DNA from: Calycina herbarum
Lineage: Eukaryota > Ascomycota > Leotiomycetes > Helotiales > Pezizellaceae
Assembly (NCBI GenBank): GCA_001414485.1
Contig: LLEY01000015.1
Coordinates: 124,001-188,000, forward strand
Length of the DNA: 64,000 nt
Reading direction: 5' to 3'
Shown: positions 1 through 11,251 of the stretch, piece after piece
How positions within the stretch are numbered: the stretch's first letter is position 1
Layout of the letters: the number at the start of each line of letters is the position of its first letter
Made by a program: the position numbers and the translations under genes
The notes under the pieces: generated by a model
Told to the model about the DNA's origin: nothing
Seen by the model: only the letters and a program-made list of their open reading frames with translations
Databases searched by the model: none

Positions 1-163
1 ATGAGCTGTTGTGGGGGTTTTTTCGCTAACGGTATCTAGAGTCACGACCAAGAAACATACTGTCGAGTTCGCCGAGGGGTGTGGTAGTTTAATGTCGCCG
101 AAGTGACGTGTGAAAAAACCTTGCCGAGGAACAAACGAGGGACGAAGTTTTGATGGCATTAAG

Positions 164-1189
164 ATGGAGACTGAAAGTTCTTCTACTGGGAGACCCATCG
201 CCGAGGATCTTCACCTAATGGGGCTGATGCAAGCTCTCAAATCTGTCGCAAAATTGCAACAAGAGATCTCAAATACTCAAATTGCTTTTCGAGAAAAGAG
301 AAGAGAGGCCAGCTTCAAAAGGGAGGCTGTATCGGAGCGCGATGCCAAATTTATGCGGGAAGTTCAAAGACACATCGCAAGTGGAGAACTTCAACAATTT
401 CAAGAGCTCGCACACGACTGCCAGAGTGCCCGGGATGCTTTGGGGCCGGTCGAAGAGGAAGGAATCATTGCGGAACAACAATTGGAAGGACAAATATGGT
501 CGCTGCGACAAGCTGAAAAGCGCCTTTATGCCGAGTTCGAGTACGAGTTCCAAACCGCTGCTCGATATCCATCGCCTGAAAGTGTGGAATCCAGCGACTA
601 TCAACCGCCGTCAGATCCCTACGACTACGAAGACCAGTTGACTAGCGATGTTGCAAGGCACGAGACAAAACTGCCCTCAGGATATCCAGAGTGCGCCATC
701 TTATCCACAAGTTCAGCCGATGAAGATCTTGACATACCGCGTTCCATAGAAGCTGGGCATCATGGGCCAGCGCTCCCGAGCTCGCAAGAAAATTCTGAAC
801 ATGAGGCATGGAACTCAGACTCGGGTATGACGGGCATAGACTGCGAAGCCGATGAAGGGCTTACCGGCACATTGCCAGAACCTCCCCACAGATTACCACG
901 AAGACATTATAAGAGTGATTTGTACATCAACTTGCTCACAGACTTTGGATCGAAGAGAGACAGAATCAACAAATGGCTAGAGAAAAATGCTCTAGAATCT
1001 AGGGTTGAGGCAACATCGATCTTCAATATTCTTGGGGAGGAACTGCGACTGGAGAGTCAAGAGATGCCGTCAAATTGGTCGCAATTGGTTATTGCGTATT
1101 GGGAATTGGATGGTGCAGCCGTGTCACACCTTGGAGAACGCTGCTTCGACACTCAACATATATGGGAGGACGCAGATGAAATTAGATAG
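164..1189 (+). CDS. hypothetical coiled-coil protein
   Basis: Single-exon reading frame of 341 aa. The frame is open further upstream, but only from a GTG at 110; the first in-frame ATG is at 164, so I start there. Residues about 20-130 are rich in K, E, Q and R with a heptad-like pattern (KLQQEISNTQ, FREKRREASFKRE) and look like a coiled coil. The middle is acidic and Ser/Pro-rich, probably disordered. The C-terminal ~90 residues are a more globular block (LYINLLTDFGSKRDRINKWL). No catalytic motif is visible. It resembles uncharacterised proteins of Helotiales, but I cannot assign a function. It stands alone, with 2.3 kb of apparently empty DNA downstream. Confidence 0.6.
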   Translation: METESSSTGRPIAEDLHLMGLMQALKSVAKLQQEISNTQIAFREKRREASFKREAVSERDAKFMREVQRHIASGELQQFQELAHDCQSARDALGPVEEEGIIAEQQLEGQIWSLRQAEKRLYAEFEYEFQTAARYPSPESVESSDYQPPSDPYDYEDQLTSDVARHETKLPSGYPECAILSTSSADEDLDIPRSIEAGHHGPALPSSQENSEHEAWNSDSGMTGIDCEADEGLTGTLPEPPHRLPRRHYKSDLYINLLTDFGSKRDRINKWLEKNALESRVEATSIFNILGEELRLESQEMPSNWSQLVIAYWELDGAAVSHLGERCFDTQHIWEDADEIR

Positions 1190-3488
1190 TGATTGAGCAC
1201 GGCCATGCTATCCCAGATGCTTTGATAGCTCATTCCCAGCACCATCCCAGGGTTGACATTTACCAAAAGCAAGGTCAATTGTCGACACAGCATCATGACA
1301 ACGATACTCCGTACCTAGGGTGGGCGGCTAGTTTGGCATCGCTCGGATTGATATCCAAAGATTTTTCGGCTCTTCGGTGAAGTCATTGATGGACATTCTT
1401 GGCCTTATGCCTGGGATGAATAAGGAATTGGCTGCAAGGAATTTCCGATGAGGAACCGGTTCAGCATGGCTCGAGAAAGGCCTGTCTGTATATCAAGCTA
1501 CCCCACGAGGTAGGTTGTCAGAATCGAAAGACAAAAACCAGTAAAAAGTATGCCACGCTAATGTGGGCATACATTTCTCCGGCTTTGTTTTTTTGCACCA
1601 CTCGTGGGCCTTGAAACATGGCAGCGAGCGCAATAAAGCGGCCTCGACTAGAGGAGTAGCCATAAGAGGAAGATCACAAATCCTAGTCGAGAACCCGCAT
1701 GCCATGCAACTGATAGTGTGGCACTCGGTGGTATTGTACATGTTGTAACTAGTCAATAAAGGGAATGGAGGATTGCTGTAAATGATTTTGAGTTGTGCAG
1801 CACTTTGATAAATGCAGCATATTTGCCATTGCAAACTCAGGCACCGTTTGGGAAGTTGGGAAAGTGCCTGTGATCTTTCCAGCATACTCCGACGCCGTGC
1901 TCCGTATGATTCTCATCCCACCTCGCGGTTTGAAATTTGATCATTGTGACCAAACAAGCGGTCCGAGCCGCCCCCATGCTCGGATGCACAATTTGTTTTC
2001 CGCGTTTGCCTTCTCTTAATTGGGAGCCAGTTGATAACTTGTAGGTTGTATGGAGCCCATCAAAAAAATTCTAAGCAATCAACATACAAACTCGTTGAAA
2101 TGAGCAAGACAGATGCCGTCAAAATAGAAACAGAGTGAGTGGCTGCTGAGGCTGCAGTGTGCAAGTTCATGTTGGTGTCATGTTGGTATGTTGGTGCTGC
2201 ATAAGCACCATAAACACGTGCTAAGATCTGATAATTGGCCGTCATCGATATGCACAACTTCTTCTTCATGGGCTCGTCTGATATTGGGTAAATGGAAGCG
2301 CCAACGACTCGGCAAGTTGAGGGAGGGAGAAGTGTGATTGGTTGTTACTTGAGTAAAGCGATGTGGTATTTTGAGGTATGACAGCGGGAAGATTTTGAAT
2401 CTGTGTGGCCTTGTATTCAGCAAGTGAGAGAGGAGATCGTTGAATGCAGGTAAAAGATGCATGCTTGATCGAAGGCATATACGCACACCAGTGCATGGGT
2501 GTGCCCCGCATCCTCGGTGACGATGCTGTATCTCCTAGCACTGCATATTCGACAGCGCTGATCTACTCGTCGAGGTGGGAATAAATCTCAGCTCGGGCAG
2601 GCATACCGGTCGATATCTTGAGCCTGAGCCATGCTGGGCCGCATCGAGACTTCTCGAGAGATGGTACTGGTGCATTGCCGTTCCCCAAAGTAGTAGCTTC
2701 CCTTCGTTTTCTTCTGATTCTTTCTATGCTTCTCCCCCTGACTTCTGCCGTTATCCCGTCCACGATGTAACATGGGTCGTTTGCGGCCCACCAACTACCA
2801 CGGCCAAGGAGTTGTTGCATTTTGATGACGAGGGAGGACGAGAACGGATGAGAAACACGGCGTGTAAAGTCAAGGTCGCAATAGGAAATTGGGAGCATCT
2901 AGAGACGATTTAGCAGATTTCTATTAGAAGCGTTCAGGGGCAAGGGTGGTTGTTAGAAAGTATTTGGTGTTTGTGAAGTTGAGGTCTGGAAAATATATCG
3001 GGACGGAAGAACATATTTCCGCTGTTCAGTTCAACATCCCCCAGATCAACAAAAAGATACGAAATTCCTCGGATGGTCGCCCTCAAACTTTGTGTTACCG
3101 AAATTAAGAAAATACTCATCAAATTTGGTAATTTATTTTGATTATTAACCATACTGCTTTGTTAGGAACCCCCACTTGTTTCCACGATTCGTTGAGATGG
3201 CAGCGTGGGTCGATGGATACTCTACCACTAAAGAACGATGAAGTTTATTTTCTGATAGAAACCCTCCCGTTTCATTGATCTCATTCGCAACTCGTATCTA
3301 GCTATGATTCAACGAATCTTAGGAAACTCCCCCAATAATCATTTCTTGTAAGCCTACTTCCCCAGCAATGCTAGCAATGTGCATACTCAGCCCATCCCAC
3401 ATGGCTTTGGAAAATCAACCCTTCTGCTCTACTCTTCGAGAGACTACCAAAAAAGGTTTTATGTGAGCAACACCCTTCCCTCTGAAAT
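1190..3488. other. gene-free stretch
   Basis: About 2.3 kb between the coiled-coil gene and the 3' end of the F-box-like gene. Only short ORFs in conflicting frames are present, without splice-consistent extensions or recognisable domains. I see no tRNA and no clear repeat. Confidence 0.5.
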
Positions 3489-5207
3489 TTAGTTCCACAA
3501 GCTCAACCGAGAAATATCTTCCCTCGTCGGTGGTTTGATATTAGGTCGTTGGTTCTTAAGCGGCGGGAGTTTGAGAAGTCGTTCTTTCCAATTATCTCCA
3601 AGTCTGGCTTGCCAGAGAGAGTGCATCTCATCTTTGACCTCCTCACTAATATCTCTCCATTCTTCTCCTTCAAATTCTTCTAGATGCTTGGCGTAAGGGA
3701 TAATATCGAAACGGTGGCCTACCCAGATATCTCGGTTCGTGCTTCCGGGCAAGATTGGTTCCTCGTTAGTAAATTGGGTCCGAGCAATGACGACTTGTCC
3801 AAAGCCACTGCAACATATTAGCGTACGGTTTTTCTCCTTTGACACAGGAACCGAGAGCAGTGTGTAAGGATACAACTTGCTCCCGACCAATAGGAAAAAG
3901 AGTTCGGAAGGGGGAGCAAAAGGGAAATGTTGCATACATGTGATCGATATGTGGTCCATGAATGAAACGAGAGTCCAGAGCGAGCACTTCTGATCGGACG
4001 TACTTGTGGGCAGTTAGGTTTCGAAGAATCCACGGGATATCCTCTCGATATCTTGGGAATTTCAGGGTTCGGGTGATGTCCTTGTTATATTGAGTTGAGC
4101 GAATCATATTTTTGAGGTGGTCTAGGTCCGGGTTGTATCCAGTTTCATTCTTCTTTCTCATGGTTTTCAAACTGTTTACGTCGCTCTCTTGGGCTCTATT
4201 GAGGAGGGTGGTTAACATTGACGAACCTCGGGCGAACCACTGCAACAAATTAGCATATGTTTGTGTGGAGCCGGGAGTAGTGAGCAAGGATAAAATTTGA
4301 TCCCAACCACCAAGAATCGGAGTTGAAAAAGAGGAACAAAAGGAAAAGTTGCATACGATATTTGTTGTTTGCGCGAAAGGGTTTCTCCTGCCACGACTGA
4401 TAGCGCCCCGCATTGATGCTTCCATACGAAGGGAAGCACCTCTTGCCAATCACTTTCTATGGACTGAACGCCGCTCGCATGGCCTTCTCTTGACAGTTTG
4501 AGGTTTTCTGGAAGTAGCGTGATCGGTGTGCCGTATCTATAACATACAATTCGCTCCCCTACCCATCGACCTCTCTTCGAATAGTGAGACTCTTGGATCC
4601 ACGATTTTGCGATAGACCATAACTTTGAATCTGTGAGACCAACGGAAGCGATATCTTCAGGTTCGAGCTTGTCGAATATCATCAGAGTTATGTCGAGGGG
4701 GAGGTTCAAGAAATAAGCCGCTGTATCTGGGCTTCTTCCGGCTGCCAAATTTGATACACCTAGTGGTATCTTTATCGTGGTTATGAAAGAGGAGTTTTGC
4801 TGGGTGGTAGTATGTCGTTCTTGTTCACTATATCGTATATTAGCAAACGCGCTGTGAGGGATTGTGAGAGGTGTGTTGTGGGCGCACAGTTTTCTTTCCC
4901 TATCTGTCTCTCTGTCGAGGCGAACAAGATTTTCTACAAGATCTCTTGCGGTAATTTGCCCATCTTTTCTGAATAGAAGAAGCTCAAGAGTTCTCTCGGT
5001 TCGTAAGTCTAACTGCTCTACCTGACGTTCGGCACTGGGAGATATAATTGTGAACCCCTGTTGGTATGTCACGGATCTAGCGCTCGTTGGGGGAGGGTTC
5101 AGTCCCGCAAGTGCGTTGTTGAAAGTTGTAGTCATTGCATTTATTGCATTCATCATAGCAGGATGAGGGTGTGCGTCAGCGTGAGGGTTCGCCATCGGAT
5201 TGGCCAT
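3489..5207 (-). CDS. F-box-like domain protein
   Basis: Best model is three exons, 5207-4428, 4239-3938 and 3807-3489, giving 466 aa in one frame. The start is ATG 5207 (MANPMANPHADAHP); the frame is open upstream only from non-ATG codons. An F-box-like motif lies in the middle (YFLNLPLDITLMIFDKL, then GLTDSKLWSIAKSW), suggesting an SCF ubiquitin-ligase substrate receptor. The C-terminal part (LRNLTAHKYVRSEVLAL, later DIWVGHRFDIIPY) belongs to a fungal F-box-like family I recognise only as uncharacterised. Intron 3808-3937 and the 3' part of intron 4240-4427 are homologous introner-like elements. If only 4240-4356 were removed, the frame would break; the GTATGG donor at 4427 restores it. A further in-frame 60-nt intron (4828-4887) is possible. 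Function is inferred from the F-box alone. Confidence 0.65.
3808..3937 (-). mobile_element. introner-like element, copy B (130 nt)
   Basis: A complete intron of the F-box-like gene. Splicing joins CAC AT to T GGC TTT and restores the reading frame (IDH-I-GFGQVV). It starts GTATGCAACATTTCCC and ends CTAATATGTTGCAG. The middle (GGTCGGGAGCAAGTTGTATC) matches copy C closely. The TGCAAC/GTTGCA complementary ends are present. Confidence 0.8.
4240..4356 (-). mobile_element. introner-like element, copy A (117 nt)
   Basis: On the minus strand it begins GTATGCAACTTTTCC and ends GCTAATTTGTTGCAG, with donor, branch point and acceptor all inside the unit. It aligns along most of its length with copies B and C, including the central GGTNGGGA...CTCACTACTC block. 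TGCAAC next to the 5' splice site is complementary to GTTGCA next to the 3' splice site. Confidence 0.75.
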
Positions 5208-7332
5208 GGCGAGCAGGATCCGAAGAGTTGCTATTGAGATAGACGTACGCGTTAAAGTTGGGCGACTAGTTTCCAAGTAATGGAATGGGAAGAACATCCA
5301 CAGTCGGTAACTCGAAAACATCTGTACTCGATCTTGTTGCTTATGATGTCGGTTGTGGTGTTGGAGTTTTCTTGTATTGAGTGGAATCTTCCACACGTGC
5401 CCTATTTGAAGGTAAGCGGAAGACAATGGTGAAGGGCAGTTCATCAATTCACCAACTACCGGTACAATCGTTGACAAATGTGGTCAGTGCGCAAGGCTGT
5501 ATTTTACCACGTACCCAAGCCCTCTGTTGTAAACAAATTTACATTCTCACACTACCTATTGAAGTGCGCTTTGAATAAAATCGAAAATGATATGTATTTG
5601 ATGGTTGGGCTTCAGATTAAGCAATTACTTTAGCAGTACAAATACCAAGTGCTATTATCAAGTTGCAGGTGCCGGGCCTTGGCCAACTTATAGTGTGCGT
5701 CGCTTATGATAGGTTAATATCCAAGCAAATAAACTTGCAAAGAAAGCTTGTAAGATAAGTGTTTCGTTGCTAAGCCACTCCTAGAACTATTCAATACATC
5801 GCAATGGAGAAAAGTCATTGAATCAAGTCAAATGTACGCTCGGCTTTGGCAACATTCTCAAAGTCTTTGCCCTCCCCTTTCTCTTGCACGTGGTCGCTTA
5901 GGTCTCATTCTATCATTTTGGACGAAATAAAGGCAGTAACCACCAGAACAATTCTCCGGGGAAACGGTAGCTGGTATTCCTTACAATTAACTTGGCACTA
6001 ACCTGGTGATTGCCATAGGTACCACTCCAATAGCTTCAAACCCCCCCCAAAATAAGCGAACGGGTGATTGCACTTTTCTCCAATAGTGACAGCACACACA
6101 CAACACATCCAATAAAAATTAGAAAAATATAGGCAAGATTCGATTTGATAGAGGAGAAAGTAAATTATTCTTATTAGATGCACCTTGTTGTTTGTGGCAG
6201 TGAAAGACGAGCGAAGAGTTGATGTTGCGTCGCAGTTAGGTAATTACTGCCATTTATCTTGTCCATTACGGGTGTAGGTTACAGGATGTGCTTTGGTTTT
6301 CCAAAAATTACGCAGGCTCGATCAAGTATACTAAGTTCAACTTATGAAAAGTCCCTTGCTGGTAAGAAGTCTTCCATCACTACATTAAACATGGGACTGC
6401 AATGAATGCTAATTTGACTGTTGCCTAGCTAAACAACAAGGGTCAGTGAACGCCACAACCTTATTCAAATCCACAATAAAATGCTTCGATTCTTCGCATC
6501 TGAAGGATTTGCTTGTATCTTGTGATACTTGTTTCTCATTGGCCGCTTATACGATAGAGTACTATTCCATGAATGCGAGTTATACGACTGCGCCGTATAT
6601 CCAGGTAACCCCATGCAAAGAAAATAACCATTCCCACCCATCCGCATTCGCCTGTGTGCAATATGTCCCGTCGGCAATACTACAGTACGCGATGATAGCA
6701 CCACAAGAAGTGGACTTTCCGGCGAGCTATATACGAAGCTCACTGCATTCCTTTCACGGCCTGGTTTGTTGAAGCTTCTTCGTTCCTTATCTTATTTCAC
6801 CGGAAAAAGGAAAATCTGATTGTACGTTGGCCCTTCCCAGGCAAGCATTGAAGCTGCCACAATCGGTTCAAGGCTAACCGATATTTTAGAATGTCGTAAA
6901 CCTTGAACCCCCAGAATGAAATGGAATGTCAGTGAGCTCTCTCACAATCTTCTGATAATTTGCTCGCATCTTTTACGATTTAATTTGAAAGTGCGGTGTA
7001 TTGTGGTGTGAGGGAAGCGAAGCCGGCTACTATCTCCCCACACTCCCTAGAACGTGACAAGATCTTCCCCCGAAGAAGGAATTATACAAGTACAACGTTA
7101 CGAGAGCGGCGATTTAACGCGCTAATAAGTCTCGTATCTATTTATGCTTCCATGCACCTTTCTTTACCTCTGACAACGGGCATTCTTATTCGCCTTGGCA
7201 CCGAAATGAATAAAGGTATATAAGTTCCCACTTCCCAACCTCAAAACCTTTCTCCCATCATCAAAGTACAATATCAGTATTCTATCAATTTATATATTCG
7301 ACAAGAATTAAATTCCATCGCATCTACTAGAC
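5208..7332. other. intergenic region, includes promoter of the first PhiA-like gene
   Basis: About 2.1 kb without a supportable gene. A 108-codon ORF at 6446-6772 has no domain and no homologous frame. The last ~330 bp hold the promoter of the downstream gene, described separately. Confidence 0.5.
7005..7223 (+). promoter_or_regulatory. promoter of PhiA-like gene 1, duplicated in gene 2
   Basis: The block 7005-7150 aligns with the minus-strand block 28800-28961 upstream of the second PhiA-like gene. Shared islands include TCTCCCCACACTCCCT, TACAACGTTACGAGAGC (7091-7107) and CTCGTATCTATTTATG (7131-7146). A TATA box (TATATAA, 7217-7223) lies about 110 bp before the ATG; gene 2 has the same box in the same context (GTATATAA before TTCCC). 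Confidence 0.65.
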
Positions 7333-8015
7333 ATGTTTTCAAACCTTTTCGTTCCCCTCGCGGCACTAATCGCCATTGCATCCGCTGCTCCAACCCCACA
7401 AACTGTCCCCATCTCTAGTGTCGATTACACCACCACCGATCAACCAACTGTTAGACTCGCGGGTTCTCCTCTTGACGGAAAACTTATCAATGCCGCGAAC
7501 GGTGGCTTCTTCATCGGAAAAGAGCCTACTACAACCTGTGACCTCTTTAAGGCACCCTGTGGCTACTTCAAGAACCAAACCACAATTACGTTTTCTCAAA
7601 GCTTGCGCACAGGCAATCTTGTCAGCTAAAACTTCTCCCCGACCCTTTCGCTTCATAGAAATCTTATAGTATAAACTAACTGATTTCTCCCTAGTCTGTC
7701 TTTACTGCCGGCGGTGCTCAATCCGTATACGTCGCACCCACAGGAGAGTTGGCATACACAGCACCCGGTGCTGCCGCACCAGAAGGTGCCGTTTCCAACG
7801 ACTTTAGACGCTGGGAGAACTTCCCACCATCAGGAGCTATTTATGCAACCATCGGATTTAGAGGAGCCCAATGGTTCGCTTGTCCAACCGAGGAGGCGGA
7901 TGCTTACCAAGTTCTTGCAGCGGCTTTTGCGTCAGGAACTGGATGTACCGCTTTCGAGATGAATCCCAATGAGGTTACGATAAGTTTTCCATCGGCCTAC
8001 GAGTATACTGTTTAA
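7333..8015 (+). CDS. PhiA-like small secreted cell-wall protein 1
   Basis: Exons 7333-7620 and 7695-8015, 202 aa. The N-terminus (MFSNLFVPLAALIAIASAAP) is a signal peptide. The mature part has the family landmarks of Aspergillus PhiA / IgE-binding-like secreted proteins: NAANGGFFIGK near residue 58, two Cys flanking a short loop, AGGAQSVYVAPTGELAYT after the intron, WFACPTEEADAYQVL, and a C-terminal AYEYTV. The intron falls after TGNL, exactly as in the paralogue at 27971-28638. Its donor is the weak GTCAGC, which I accept because of that shared position. Expected location is the cell wall or extracellular space. The biochemical role is not known; in Aspergillus, phiA is linked to conidiogenous-cell wall formation. 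Copy 2 lies 20 kb away in opposite orientation. Confidence 0.75.
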
Positions 8016-9413
8016 ATGTACATGAAGGGTTTATGTTGAGAAAGAAGGAAGGATTTTCAGATGGGGATCATTGCATGGGCGTTTTTGCTTCTTTTGCATG
8101 GCGACGTTACAAAAGTTTACCGCTTACTTAATCTGTAAAAAGGGTACCTATATTAGATAATAGTTTTGTTAGAATAATAATAAGTTTGACGTGGTTAAAT
8201 GTGTGCACCAAACACCACTGTTGTCGCGTATTGGGAGTGGCTTGATTTTTTGACCATGTATGGGGCCAAGTCTAAGCCCATTTTCTCGCGCGCGGTAAAT
8301 TCTATCGTTAAAACCCTCCTAAGAGAAAACATCTAGGCAAGCAAAAGGAAGAATACCTCTGAATGTATCCGCAAGAATAATGCCTCACGTGTGAGGGATC
8401 ATGGCGAGTAAGCTAAACTAAGTATCGAGTAAGCCAAGCACCAAACGTTGGGGCCAAAAATAGGGTCGCGAGTAACTCAACAGCAATGTTTTCAGAATAG
8501 ATCAAGGGCCCAGTGGCTGGGTAATTAGAAATCCCCCTCCAACTCGTACTTTTTGTAGATTTTTCCAACAACGTTGCGTCAATCTATACTCTCTTGTAAA
8601 CTCGAGGTTGTCTCTACATAATTCCCACCCATTGAAGAAAAGGGTCAGATAGCTGTCTAAGACGGTTCTCCAATGCTACCTCATCCAAACTGGTGGTGCA
8701 GTCTTTACAAGTAACCTCATACCATGTCAACTGGATGGTGATTCATGTATACTGCATCCAAATAAAGTATTTGGTCAATAGATGATAGAAAGTAGGTCTC
8801 CAGGGATGGTAAAAAAGCTCCCGCAGTCGCTTTGATAACTTCGACCAAGTGAGCACCCATTCTGGCAGGCGAGAGGGTGAACATAGGTACTTTATAGAAA
8901 TGACTTGGAACAGCACTAGAAATAGAGCGGGTGTTGACTGCAATGGAAGCCCAACTTTTCTGATCAAGATCTGATGGTACTCTGAAGGAAGGAGCGAATT
9001 ACCTCTAAACCAAAAAGTGGATTGGATCAAGTTAAAAAATCCAACTAACTCACCGATATATTTTTCCTTGATGCCTTACTCGCGGTTTACTCGCGGTTTA
9101 CCTGTGGTTTACTAGTGGCTTACTCGTGGCTTACTCGCGACTCTCCTTTTAGCCCCCAAACGTAATATATTTGATTTACACCAGCCTCACCAATCGATAA
9201 TCGCAAAGCTAGCATGTAACTAACTCTTTTTCTCAGACTATTGAGGTACCTCTACTCAACCATAGGTCTATTCTCACACTGGGGGAAAACAATTCCTTAC
9301 TCAAACTACGATCCTTTTTCAATTCTTGAATATAATACAACTCAAAAAAAAAGGCCAACCCCCATCTCCATCCCATAGACTCCCAAAACTCCATTCACAA
9401 AGACATCCATGCA
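8016..9413. other. intergenic region with TIR-like element
   Basis: This 1.4-kb stretch holds the inverted-repeat element 8445-9163. The remainder is the 3' flank of the PhiA-like gene and the 3' flank of the convergent VPS45. The 95-codon minus-strand ORF inside the element has no recognisable domain. Confidence 0.5.
8445..9163. mobile_element. candidate non-autonomous TIR element (~720 bp)
   Basis: Left end 8445-8475 and right end 9131-9163 are imperfect inverted repeats of about 31-33 bp, both reading ACGTT-GGGG-C-AAAA...GTCGCGAGTAA from outside inward. Inside the right end is a run of degenerate ~11-bp subterminal repeats (TTACTCGCGGT-like, 9066-9140). Related CGAGTAAGC motifs also occur just outside the left end (8404-8435). 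No transposase is visible. A clear target-site duplication was not found, so the exact boundaries are uncertain. Confidence 0.45.
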
Positions 9414-11251
9414 TCACCTCCTCCCAGTTTCCTTCCTCAATCTACCCGCCGCTGTCGTGGCAGGTGGTTCCGGCCAAGAAGAAACCGCATCCTCCATTTC
9501 CTCCAAGAAGGTCGTACTGTTATGCACACAAGTTCCCCCCAGCACAATTCTCACCCCGGGAGAACTAGCATTTAGATTCGAAACACATTTTGCCTCCTCG
9601 AAAGTCGCTCCTCCAGCAATAAAAACGATGATATCCTGCGGTTTATCCTTCGTAGAACTACCGCCTTCGACAAATGGATATTGCTGATCTCGTAAGCGTC
9701 CTTTGATCAAGTTCTGGAGCGTGAGTTCGAGACGGGGTGAATGTTGGGTGTAGACGTTTTCCACGCCTTTGAGCCCTTTGAAACGGCCTGCTGCTCCTGA
9801 GAATATTCCTGCTGATTCGAACATGTCGGAAATTCCGCCGGCGGATTGGGCTTGTTGGAGAGAGGATTGGTAGATTAGGAGTTTGGCGATTAGGTCGATG
9901 CGGCGTTGGGGGACGTTTCCGGCTGCTGTGAGGAGGTCTACTAGGACGGGGAGAGCATTTGATGGGTGTTTTTGGTAACGGAGGGAGTAGAGGGCTACTA
10001 GTCTTAGTTTGGAGTCGGCGGTGGCTGTTGGTGATTGGATGAGTCTTTGAACGTTCTGGGATATTGTCAGTAAAAGTAGCTTTTTTCGAATGAGAGGGGA
10101 GATATTCTTACCTTGAGATCCGTGGCATGATTATCGTTACATGCCAGACTCTGTTCCACCTCACTGACCTCCAACAAGTTTTCGCCTCCAACTCTCCTAC
10201 TCAATTCACCAACAAGCGTGACATGCTTGCTCACATTCCCGGAAAGTTTTCTAAATTCCGGATAATCTTCGATAAACCGCTTCATGTCCGCTATTGACTC
10301 GATATTGGAGCTGTTTTTCGTCTTGGATTGGTATTGCTCAACATAATCTTTGATATTCCCTCCAAGATCTCCAAAATTCAGATACATGTTCTTCTTGAAG
10401 AAAGGATCTTGATCTTGTGATAACACTACTTCCTTCAATTCTGGTCGAACATCTGGTACATCACTCAAGTCCACTCGTCCATTTTGTATTCCCAAAAGTT
10501 CATGAACCATGGCTTGGTATGTCCACTGAGTTAATAGTGGTGTAATTGGATCGTCTCGTCTGTCAAGTATCAAAAGTATTGGAGGTGTATCGACCTTTCT
10601 AAAATCGAATAATTGGTCTTCTTGTGTCATATGGTACCGGACTTCAGTAGCAAGTTTCTTTGCGAGCAAACTGTTCTTCTCGTACCGAATCAGCGGCTTT
10701 TTCTTCAGAGACAACAGAACTCCAATAACCCCCTCCGTTGCTCGCTGTAAGGCGTCCGTATTCCACATATCCGGATTTGTACTCCATATCCTCTGCCTTG
10801 GAAAGCCCATGTCCAGTGTAAATAAATCCGGATTGACTACCAGGTAGTCCGCAAAATGTTCTTGCACCGCCCTCACCACCTCATGATCGTCTGCTTCTGC
10901 CAACCGTTCCAAGGAAGACTTCTTCACAATGTTGCTAAAATATATATTGTATTCTCCGTACTTGGGTTCTCGAAATTCGTCAATGAGGAATTGTATCGAG
11001 TCTGCCGAAGGCCGTACAAAACACAGACACTTCAAGTGCCGCATCTTCTCCCTATTCTGATTGTCCAATCGATCGATGAGGTAGACTTCGTGGTTCAGCA
11101 GGGCGGACTGGGTGATGGCGGTGGAAACGATGGACACGGTTTCACTATCCAGCAATAGAATCTTCATTTTGGCCGCAGGCGTCCCCGAAGCACTGTCCCC
11201 CGCAGATACCATCTTCGAGATGTACCCCGATACAGCCTGTACGACGTCCAT
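9414..11251 (-). CDS. VPS45: vacuolar protein sorting protein Vps45 (Sec1/Munc18 family)
   Basis: Exons 11251-10112 and 10055-9414 joined by a 56-nt phase-0 intron, 593 aa. The start is MDVVQAVSGYISKMV, the conserved fungal N-terminus; a frame open further upstream lacks conservation. It covers the whole SM fold: MKILLLDSETVSIVSTAITQ, HEVYLIDRLDNQNREKM, DDPITPLLTQWTYQAMVHEL and, in exon 2, RLVALYSLRYQKHPSNA and GGISDMFESAGIFSG. The length matches the family. Vps45 binds the Tlg2-type syntaxin and controls SNARE assembly for Golgi-to-endosome and vacuole traffic. It is divergent from the ALE1-like gene, with 446 bp between the start codons. Confidence 0.95.

Noticed and set aside
4828..4887. 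Extra intron in the F-box-like gene (GTGCGC...TGCTAAT...TATAG)
   Set aside because: Good branch point and acceptor, but length is 60 nt and in frame without stops, so retention and splicing cannot be distinguished; left unspliced in the model.
6446..6772. 108-codon ORF as a small secreted or Cys-rich protein
   Set aside because: No signal peptide at the first ATG, and the opposite strand is open as well; likely chance.
8743..9030. 95-codon ORF inside the TIR-like element as a transposase fragment
   Set aside because: No catalytic motif, no helix-turn-helix signature and no extension by splicing; not enough to call a gene.
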